Assembly: GCA_009733715.1 (NCBI GenBank)
Contig: WMKJ01000069.1
Coordinates: 1 to 64,000, forward strand
Reading direction: 5' to 3'
Length of the DNA: 64,000 nt
Source of the DNA: Herpomyces periplanetae
Lineage: Eukaryota; Ascomycota; Laboulbeniomycetes; Herpomycetales; Herpomycetaceae
The translations under genes and the position numbers were made by a program. Shown piece by piece: positions 56,051 to 64,000 of this stretch. Below the pieces are notes generated by a model. That model did no database searches. It saw nothing but the letters and a program-made list of their open reading frames with translations, and had not been told where the DNA came from. Every line of letters starts with the position of its first letter. The first letter of the stretch is position 1.

Positions 56051-57907
56051 TTATAATGATTTAAAGCCATTTATTAAACTGTCACTTACATATCGAATTT
56101 CGTATAGTTCATCAGATGGAAACATGCGCAGGGCGCGAAAACGATAATCTGGATCAGTTGAAGCCCGCAAATGCAAATGAAAAAGTTCCGATGAAACGGC
56201 GCGCGGAGGTTTAGGTGAAACTATTTGTTGCGCAAATTGAACTACGTTTTGCAATATTTTATCCAGGCTGTATAACCGCCAACCCTGAGCCAGATAAAAT
56301 CTTCTCAATGTTTCTTCCAGTATCTGAGGTGAGCATAAACCACTGGCCTGATTTTCACATTTACGTAAAATTTGTTGATAATAATTAGCCGTTAACGATA
56401 TATTATCCCAAAATTTTCGATATTCTTTCTGTCGATGTGTTCCACTTGACTGTATACAATTGTGTACATTATCTTCCGCATGTTTAATCAAGCTAAGTCG
56501 TTCGACAAATTGTCCAAATGAACTGACAAAACTTAGTATAACCTCATCTCCAATTAACAAAGTATTAGTAGTGTTGGTAGATGAAAACACTTCCTTAAAC
56601 GAAGAATTAACGGCACCCATATCCTGAAGTACAGCTTGACCGGCTTTTTCATCTTTCAATAGTGTACTGATTGTATTGGCTAATCGCTCAAGTACACATG
56701 AAGCATTCACTCCAAACATATGACTAGTAAATTGACATATAAATAAAAGAAATTGGGGAAAATCTTTGCCCGCGCGAAATTTCGCATAAATAAGTAGAAT
56801 ATGTACTGCATCAGCAATCACACTAGTATCATGCACAGACAGAACAATTGGGTAGCCTGGTTCATTAATCACATTATTATTACCATGAATATATCGTAAA
56901 CGGAGTTGTTCTTCATACTTCAGATAAACTTCCGAACGAAAATGTTTAACTGGCAACAATCTTCTATTCGTATTTTTTAAGCGGGCATACTGATGATCTA
57001 AACTTTTCCAAAAATTATTCACTGTTTTCTGTCGCCAACTATCCCGAAAAAACAGTCGAGCTGCATTCAACTCCGCTCTTTTGGCGCGTAATCTTTCGAA
57101 TAACGTATTTAATGCTCGCTGAGGCTGCACATACACTTGGGATAATAAATTTCGACCATGCAAGCGTCCTAACACGCGTAAAATAGTACGGTGGTACACT
57201 GACCCGGATCGCCCTGTTAACGCTGCATGTATACGCAATACAATACCCAGTAAATTATTATTATGTGCACGCGACCATGTCACAATAGGTAGTAACATTT
57301 TAAGGGTGCGCGATACTGACCTGGCCAATTGGTCAATATCATGCTGTTCTTCTTCAATTTTGAAAAGTTCTTCTTCATGTTCGTTTTTACGATGTGGAAT
57401 AAACTCTAATTCATTAGTAGCACATATCGCCCGCGAAATGCACTGTGTATTTAGCACCGCTCGGCAATGATCATCGCAAGCTGAACAATTACTCATAGTT
57501 AACCGAAATGGTACTAGTTGATAACTTGGGCTAAGGCTAAATTTAATCGGGCTTGAACGTGGAAGCGTTGGGTTGATAAGTTGACGAGCGTCTTCACGTT
57601 CCCCCATGCCTCCCTCAACACTACACGGCAAAAGTTTGCGAAATAGGGCTCGAAGTAGTCCATTTTCCCCCATAAAAAAGTTCACCCGATGCGTTAACGT
57701 TTGTACGTCAACATATCCTTCATTAAACAGGTGAATAATTTGCAATAACTCATCAAACGTAGCACTACTATTGAGCCATTTTTTCATCAAGTAAAAAAAT
57801 AGTAGTCCGTCAAATTCGGGTTCATACGTCGTGTTTAACGTTGCGTAGAATTGTGTTAACCATGTCGTAGCCCTAGAGTTATTGAAGTTGTCGTTTAACT
57901 TTTCCAT
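56051..57907 (-). CDS. short divergent Sin3-like co-repressor
   Basis: Protein of 618 residues from ATG at 57907 (the frame is open 20 codons further, without ATG). Residues near 45-95 (ATFDELLQIIHLFNEGYVDV, ENGLLRALFRKLLP) look like one paired amphipathic helix (PAH) domain. The HDAC-interaction region follows: PSYQLVPFRL near 130, YHRTILRVLGRLHG, TLFERLRAKRAELNAAR and the hallmark NNFWKSLDHQ near 302. The C-terminal part keeps LEETLRRFYLAQGWRLYSLD and ILQNVVQFAQQI. This order is that of Sin3, the scaffold of Rpd3-type histone deacetylase complexes. Typical Sin3 proteins exceed 1000 residues and have three to four PAH domains. Here only one is visible and identity to the canonical sequence is low, so it is probably a divergent paralogue. 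A 5' exon cannot be excluded, but 877 bases upstream hold no PAH-like frame. Confidence 0.78.
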   Translation of the reverse strand: MEKLNDNFNNSRATTWLTQFYATLNTTYEPEFDGLLFFYLMKKWLNSSATFDELLQIIHLFNEGYVDVQTLTHRVNFFMGENGLLRALFRKLLPCSVEGGMGEREDARQLINPTLPRSSPIKFSLSPSYQLVPFRLTMSNCSACDDHCRAVLNTQCISRAICATNELEFIPHRKNEHEEELFKIEEEQHDIDQLARSVSRTLKMLLPIVTWSRAHNNNLLGIVLRIHAALTGRSGSVYHRTILRVLGRLHGRNLLSQVYVQPQRALNTLFERLRAKRAELNAARLFFRDSWRQKTVNNFWKSLDHQYARLKNTNRRLLPVKHFRSEVYLKYEEQLRLRYIHGNNNVINEPGYPIVLSVHDTSVIADAVHILLIYAKFRAGKDFPQFLLFICQFTSHMFGVNASCVLERLANTISTLLKDEKAGQAVLQDMGAVNSSFKEVFSSTNTTNTLLIGDEVILSFVSSFGQFVERLSLIKHAEDNVHNCIQSSGTHRQKEYRKFWDNISLTANYYQQILRKCENQASGLCSPQILEETLRRFYLAQGWRLYSLDKILQNVVQFAQQIVSPKPPRAVSSELFHLHLRASTDPDYRFRALRMFPSDELYEIRYVSDSLINGFKSL

Positions 57908-58784
57908 AATTCTGTTTGAATATATTAGCCTTCTCCAACTAAACGTCTTTACTGAGTATTGTTTCAAGCACGCTGTACACTCTATATATCTTCTCTAACT
58001 CATTCATTAAATAATCTTCACCCGCAATTAACAGCTGCTCATTAGCTTCAACTAATCATCAAACCATTCTCATTAATGGATTGTATAAATGCTATGGAAA
58101 CTCTGTCCTCTAGTCATTCCCAGTGCGTGCAATCGTGCCTATAATAAATGTATATTACAATAACTCTGTTAACTATAACATTGCCTGCTAACGCATCACA
58201 TTCACCTTTAAACTCCATGAACAATAACCTGTTAAACTCTTTTAAAAACTTCCCTTAAAATCTATAAACTTGTAAATCGTTCCGACGTCAAATTTTTCTT
58301 TTGCCGCGTACGCGCCGGAAAACATTCCCTGAAAACCATTTCCATCTCATTCGCTTACATAATCTCTCTGTTCATACCCCACCCGGATTTGGTGTTATCA
58401 TTTCCCCGGAATCTGTGGCGATACGGATCCGGGTGCTTTCTCCCAAGTGGCAGTGCAATCCGGATAATTCGGTGTTTCCAAGCCATTTGGGGAAGGTAGG
58501 GACTACGAGACTGGAAGGTGGGGTTTGCTGTGATGAGACGAGATGCCGTCCCTGTTTTGTTTGGTTGGGATGGGATTGTGTTCCCCTTTTTTGTTGAGAT
58601 GTAACGTTGCATTAAATACTGAGATGGAAGGAAGCGTAAAGCAGGATTGATGCAAAAGTCTTACATTCAAGAAATGGGTTAACTTGATATTCTACATCAA
58701 TAGCACCAAAGCTTGATATATTACGCCTTAAATTATCAAACTAAGTGTTAATATTTAATTCAAATACATTATCATCATAATACC
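57908..58784. other. spacer between Sin3-like start and PDCD2-like stop
   Basis: 877 bases. Open frames at 58301-58597 (+) and 58355-58612 (-) overlap each other and show no known domain. I see no PAH-domain exon here. It should contain the Sin3-like promoter. Confidence 0.5.
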
Positions 58785-60086
58785 TTAGGCTTTATGACTC
58801 TCTTCCCATTGCACACCTATCCATTCTTCAATATACCCTACAGAACCATTCTTCATGTTAATTGGACCACAATCTTTACTACAAACTGCTACAATTATGT
58901 TACCCCACTCCATGCTTCCTTCATCGCTAGATTCTCCTTCGAGTACAGAAATCGCATGTGGTACAATTTGAAATTCAAATACTCTCGGTTCACCACAATT
59001 GACACACGGTGGCACAGCTGGCGGAACTAACGGCAGAACAGGTTTTTCGCTTGTAGATGCTTTGCCACTATTCCGTGAAATAAAGGAATTGCTATTGTAT
59101 CGAGCAAATAAACGTCCTACCAGATCGTTTTTATCATATATCAAAGGTACACCGTTGAACTCATAGCGTAAAACTTGTTCAGGATTCTGATTTAATCGAC
59201 TTGAAAATGCATGAAAAACTGTATTCATAGAACTTTCATAAGCGTATTCTCCATCATTACCTTGTTCGTCACCATTGGCTTGAAGCTCCGATGTAACAGC
59301 TGTGTTATATTGGTTACGATTTTTTGATTCAGTCCGGCTAGGGCCCAACACTTCATGCTCAACGTCCAAGTAAAACTTTGGAAACACGTTACCCGATAGT
59401 GAACAATTTTGATCCTCTTCTTTAAGATTCTTCGATAAAGTTGAAATCCCTACCGAAGTTTCCAATAATTTTGTCAAACCTGCAACCATCCCACAGGACT
59501 TATCTGATCCCGCCCCACTCAACGTAATATCGTCAGATTTTTGACCTTCATCCATACAAGTGGAATCCTGAGATTCAAATGATGTACAAGTTCCGCTACC
59601 CCATGCTTGAGACACCCCAAACAAAGCATTTCCTACCATAGGGCAAGAAGGCTTTACTGATGAACATGACTTTAAAGTTGAGTGGTCCGGTGTAGGACTA
59701 TCAACACGAAGCGCGCGTAAAACTCTCAAACTGCCATCTTGCTTGACGCACTTGGGATTTCTACATATGAAAACGTATAAACGTCGTTCATGCCCAGGAA
59801 ATATTGACGGTAAGTTTCCCGATACTTGAGCCAAAAGTACCAACTTCTTACTACACACTTTACAAAGCAAATAATCCAGATTCGGTTGAGCCGAGGAATC
59901 CTTATTGTATTCCCGTAGCCATGTAGGCTCTCCACCAAGTGAACTGAAATCATCATCCGTTAGATTAGAACTAGCATAAGCCAAAAGAATGTCTGTCTCA
60001 AATTCCGAACTAGCATCCGAGAGATAGTCATCATCAGAGTCAGCATTGTCAGGCGGGACACCCAAACTGGTACAAAATTTGGACAT
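58785..60086 (-). CDS. PDCD2/Tsr4-like ribosome biogenesis protein
   Basis: Single-exon protein of 433 residues from ATG at 60086. The N-terminal part has SLGGEPTWLRE followed by a zinc-ribbon-like region with CKVCSKKLVLLAQV and the partner pair CRNPKC near 110. A low-complexity Ser/Asp segment fills about 130-270. The C-terminal PDCD2_C domain contains QVLRYEFNGVPLIYD, CVNCGEPRVFEFQIVP and, near the end, VAVCSKDC followed by EEWIGVQWE. This combination marks programmed cell death 2 and its yeast counterpart Tsr4, a dedicated chaperone for ribosomal protein uS5 (Rps2) in 40S assembly. The zinc-binding Cys pairs of the C-domain are present. It is cytoplasmic to nuclear. It sits 246 bases downstream of the Gyp7-like gene on the same strand. 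Confidence 0.88.
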   Translation of the reverse strand: MSKFCTSLGVPPDNADSDDDYLSDASSEFETDILLAYASSNLTDDDFSSLGGEPTWLREYNKDSSAQPNLDYLLCKVCSKKLVLLAQVSGNLPSIFPGHERRLYVFICRNPKCVKQDGSLRVLRALRVDSPTPDHSTLKSCSSVKPSCPMVGNALFGVSQAWGSGTCTSFESQDSTCMDEGQKSDDITLSGAGSDKSCGMVAGLTKLLETSVGISTLSKNLKEEDQNCSLSGNVFPKFYLDVEHEVLGPSRTESKNRNQYNTAVTSELQANGDEQGNDGEYAYESSMNTVFHAFSSRLNQNPEQVLRYEFNGVPLIYDKNDLVGRLFARYNSNSFISRNSGKASTSEKPVLPLVPPAVPPCVNCGEPRVFEFQIVPHAISVLEGESSDEGSMEWGNIIVAVCSKDCGPINMKNGSVGYIEEWIGVQWEESHKA

Positions 60087-60332
60087 AGTTTAACCTAAAG
60101 TATAGTTATATGCAAGGGCACACACCTTGACTAACTGCAAGTAACAAAATTATTCAAAATATGATAGTTTAACGGTACGTGAAAATTTGAAGAAAATGTG
60201 ACATAAAATTTAAAATAATCTTATGAGAAGTGAGTCGACCATGAGAGTATTTTGCATAAATATGTCCCACGTAACAAAATATACGTGAACATGATAATCG
60301 AATGTGTCTCCAACTAGTGCCAAACAACCAAA

Positions 60333-63263
60333 TTAAGCGCCTTCACTTCGCTGAGCGTACTTTTTGCACTCAAATGATGATGATGTCACTGGATCCCGAC
60401 GCAATAATGACCACAGTTCATCACTAACACGACTACATTTTGATACGCGCACTATTGTTGAATCATCCTGTCGTTGAATGTTAGAAGCAATGTTGCAAAG
60501 TGGTTTATCTGGTTTTTGAATAATCTCAGGTTCACAATTTAAATCCTCTGAAGATGACGATACAGTATATTTAACGCCCGATAAATCGGAATTCTCTTTG
60601 CAAATATGTTCGGATGAAGAAAGAGATTTTGATGGAGGATCAATTCTGTCCATTAAAGAAATCGTTTTTTTTAAACGGTAATAAAGCGCCTCAGCTCTAA
60701 TTAAAATATCCTCCAAGTCCAGGCAATGAGATAACTCATTAATAAATTTGAGAACTTCATCGAAGCCGCGCAAATACGTTAGAATAAGTTCTCGGTGTTT
60801 TTCAAGAATAGCAAAAGCTACGAATATGTGAAAATTGCTTGACAAGTGATCAGTCCACAGTGTTTCCCAAAGTCTAAGAATATCGTCCCAGGGAAATTCC
60901 CGTTTAAACCAAACCAACAACATTCGAAAGAAGAAGAAAAAGTTTGTACATTCCAACTTCTGAAGGTGCATGTACATAGTGGGATCAAGACATGAAACCA
61001 AATGATCCAGCATCACAAGTTGAAGTCTCATTCCAGATTGATCACGAACAAAATTTCGTTCCATCCGGTTCATGAAATTCACAAATGTCCAAAAGGTGAG
61101 TGCATCATCCTGACATATCGCGTATAAAGGTGAAAGCAAGTCACTCATTCCTTGGACATAGCCCAGTTTGGGATTGAACTCATTATATGTTAGCAGGATA
61201 TGCTTAAGCTGTTCAAGATGAGCATTGGTATTAACATCACAAAACGTAGAAGAGGGATCAGGATGAGGCAGGTTATCATCAGCAAAAAGGGATATATGTC
61301 GATCTGTGCGATGAACATCTTTCTCAATGCGATTTTTTTGCTCTTTCCACCAGGCCCAATCGTGAATATGACAAGTTTGTGATTGGGAATTATCCTCTGA
61401 TTTTGGTTTTGATGTTGGTGAAAGTTTGACAAATGAATTAGAGTTGGTTTCATTAATCTTGGCCGTCTCATCGGGTATCACCGTCGTATTTTGAACTGAG
61501 GCATCCGATACTGGGGTGGTAACTCTTAATGTTGCCATTTTATCATTAATATCGACGGTCTCTTGATTATTTACTGAAATATCCTTCAGTTCGGTCATTC
61601 GCAACCACCAATTACTCTTCAATCGAATAAATTCTTCCCGCTTTTTCTCCAGTAAGTCCCGCCGTTCTATTCGACTGCTATCCCATGCATAAAACTCTAG
61701 AAGAAATGGCCAAGCTTCTCTTCGGACTTGATCATCCCCCAGGCCTCCGTAAAATATCCTCTCTTTAACATATTCTTTACGAGCTGTTAACCTGCCTTCT
61801 TCATCAAACCAAGAGTTCCATTCTTCATCGTTAACACTTTTCCGTAAAGCTTTATAATAATCATGTAAATCCAAGTCAAGAATCTCAAACAATCCCAATT
61901 CAGTTTCTTCTGTGTCAAGCAATTCTCGTGAAGGAAACCGCAACGTTTCACGATTGTCCCGTTCACTCACACCCATAGCCCATCTAGCTAAATACAGTCG
62001 GGCTGAATCAAACTCGTTCTGAATGTTAACCACATCCGGATTACCGAGAAATCGTTTAATGTGAGGGGGCAAATTAGGATTCTCCACAACCGCTTGGGCG
62101 GTACGCCTTGTAAATGTGGTAACTTGACTTAACTTTTCCAAAACGTTCCATCGAGCTTCCCTCAACGCTTTTGTTAGCATGTCAACACTGGTGTTGGAGT
62201 TAGTCGTGGTGTTAGTATAAGAGTTCATATTGGTAGTAACAATTCCTGTATCCAGTATTGCTGTTTGGCGAGGTTGCATTCCGCTACTAACAATACCAGC
62301 ATCATCTTTAGTTACTGAGTTCATTCTACTTTGACCTCTTGTTCCACTTAAAGAACCATCTGCGATCATTCGTACACATGATGTACTCGGTTCAATAAGA
62401 TACACAGATGAATTATCGTTACTGCGTTCAACTCGAACGTACTGTTTTAACCACCTTAAAACTTCCGATCCACCCCAATAACTTCTCCCATCATCACCAA
62501 ATGGATCAAAATTATCTTTGGCTAACCGTTTACGCTGCTTAATCGTAGATTCACACTCAGAATCATGAAAGAAAAGTGCAGGGTACGATACTCCACTTCG
62601 TGAAGTTACAATAACACTTCCAAACCACCATCCTATACTCGGGCTGCGGAGGTGTATACTGTATATTTCGGACAAGGATATTGAGAAAGAATAAGCTTCA
62701 GATTTAACTCCGCTTGATTTCGATGGTCCATCAATCGGTCGGGGCACTAAGTAGGACTGTTTGGGGGATAATGATTCCGATAAATCAACTTTTACGTAAG
62801 TATCCAGACTTGATGGTGATAACATTGACTGTGGAACCCATGATAACATTAACTGAGACGTTGGGATTCTGTCTTCACCATTCAACTTGCATCGAATATC
62901 CGTTACGGAACTTCCAGATCCACCAGGTATTTTTTGGATTAAAGCGATAAATCCCACAATGTTATCTCGACTATGCGCAGTGGGATGAATGTAAACCTGA
63001 ACCGACTCATCTCACTCCCCAAACCTCAAAAATATTAGCTTCAAAAACTCGAAGTAAAAGTCATGACAAGCGATGTAAATGTATATCTTAATATTTTAGA
63101 AACAATAATCTTTGCCAACCTTGCTTTTAGTAAATAACAGCCGAACTCCGCGACCAGATGATTGCGGATTAGGTCGATGGCCAATAGCGTTGTACCCATC
63201 ATCGCCATCATCACTGATGGCGTAAAATGAGGAAGGGGAAGAAGGGATACTGGAAATGCTCAT
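60333..63263 (-). CDS. Gyp7-like TBC-domain Rab GTPase-activating protein
   Basis: Protein of 935 residues in two exons: 63263-63120 and 62996-60333 (intron 123 bases, phase 0). The joined N-terminus reads RLLFTKSK then VYIHPTAHSRDNIVGF, which fits Gyp7/TBC1D15 proteins. The TBC domain runs from about 420 to 790: GGLGDDQVRREAWPFLLEFY, then the catalytic-Arg motif IEKDVHRTDR near 606, the Gln-finger motif LGYVQGMSDL near 661, and LWFKREF-type and LWETLWTDHL blocks. Both catalytic residues (Arg and Gln) are present, so it should accelerate GTP hydrolysis. Gyp7 acts on Ypt7/Rab7 in vacuole fusion. A Ser/Thr-rich insertion separates the two TBC halves (about 490-590), as in Gyp7. The donor GTTGGC deviates from consensus, but the joined sequence supports it. 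Confidence 0.9.
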
Positions 63264-64000
63264 GATTAACGTTTAATTTATCCCGGAATAAAATTTCGCA
63301 AAATGGTTCGTTATTCGTAAGTCAACTAGATCCCCCCACGAAACACTAAGTGAAAGAAATAAATAAGTTGGGGTTAACGAGAAAAAAGAAGTGAAAACGT
63401 GAGAGCATTCCATCATCAACTCACCTGTAGTATTACATTAATTCCGAACTAACCCATCCTATCCCGAAGCGATACAAAATCCGTTCAGCTTGACTAGTGC
63501 TAAACCTTAAAATCCTGTTGGTAGGGGTTAACTTTTTCCCGCTCCGATGGACACTTTGATGAACAGTTTCAAAACTGATGGAACAAGTTCATGAGGTAAA
63601 AAGATAGATAAGTAAGTTTAATCTAGCATGGAAAAAATGTAAAGGTTAACTAGGTGTAAAGGAGAGTAACAAGCAAAAACAAAATAGGAAATCATTTTAC
63701 TCACTCATCCACAAAACTCCCACACGAAAGCAAATAGGCTCGAATAAATGGGTAATATGCTGCAAGCTTGTATGCATGAATGACGTGTTGTAAACGACAT
63801 AAATGTGTATTAAAGGTTAATGCAGAAAGTGTAGATAAGTTGTGTGTAAATGTATGCGAATACTACCATTACCACGTTGGTAAAAGAGTAATCTTTGAGT
63901 TTAAATGCATAGAACAGCGTAGAAAATCCTTCAAAATATAAGTAATAACAACGGAAATAAAGGTAATGTCATGTATATAGGTTTACCAATCTAACGAACC
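63264..64000. other. upstream flank of the Gyp7-like gene
   Basis: 737 bases to the window edge, AT-rich, with no recognisable gene. It should contain the Gyp7-like promoter. Confidence 0.5.

Noticed and set aside
1-64000. Transposons, virus-like elements, CRISPR arrays, rRNA
   Set aside because: I looked for reverse transcriptase, integrase, transposase and capsid-like motifs, long terminal repeats and spaced direct repeats, and saw none.

Overview
The window looks like nuclear DNA of a filamentous ascomycete fungus. The reasons are short introns (57-130 bases for most, up to 473) with GTAAGT-type donors and TAG/CAG acceptors, a Zn2Cys6 transcription factor, and several fungus-restricted families: a UPF0658-like Golgi membrane protein, a DUF7732-like secreted protein, a TmpA/TmpL-type membrane flavoprotein and a large F-box protein of ascomycete type. 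Base composition is mostly AT-rich by eye. I see no rRNA, no convincing tRNA, no CRISPR array and no recognisable transposon or virus-like element.

Layout, left to right. At 1-1261 (-) lies a UPF0658-like membrane protein cut by the window edge. At 4042-8949 a TmpA-like membrane oxidoreductase (-) and a stand-alone adenylate-forming enzyme (+) are divergently transcribed; their domains are fused in the known protein TmpL. Next come an essential myosin light chain (9161-10170, -) and an ELL-type elongation factor (11223-13565, -). Two long gene-free stretches flank a UBE2C-type ubiquitin-conjugating enzyme (19133-19796, -). A Zn2Cys6 regulator (23930-26235, +) converges on a PCID2/Csn12/Thp1-like PCI protein (26451-28041, -). 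A gene desert of about 7 kb follows, with two weak small-gene candidates. Then come a Nup50/Nup2-like FG nucleoporin (35131-38721, +), a DUF7732-like secreted protein (38987-40051, -), an uncharacterised 243-residue protein (40184-40915, -), ribosomal protein eL20 (41940-42750, +), an F-box protein (45352-48252, +, 5' exon not found), a peroxisomal SCP2-type sterol carrier protein (49050-49543, -), autophagy protein ATG2 (50688-55568, +), a short divergent Sin3-like co-repressor (56051-57907, -), a PDCD2/Tsr4-like ribosome biogenesis factor (58785-60086, -) and a Gyp7-like Rab GTPase-activating protein (60333-63263, -).

Most genes are unrelated housekeeping functions (cytokinesis, transcription elongation, proteolysis, mRNA export, nuclear transport, translation, autophagy, vesicle traffic), so apart from the TmpA/adenylating pair I see no operon-like logic. 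Exon junctions were worked out by hand from splice signals and family alignment from memory; the reading frame closes across every junction given.

The points most worth following are the split TmpL-like divergent pair, the over-representation of the palindrome GTTAAC, the short Sin3-like gene, the Nup50-like protein without a Ran-binding domain, kilobase-scale purine/pyrimidine strand blocks, and two GC-rich patches in otherwise AT-rich spacers.
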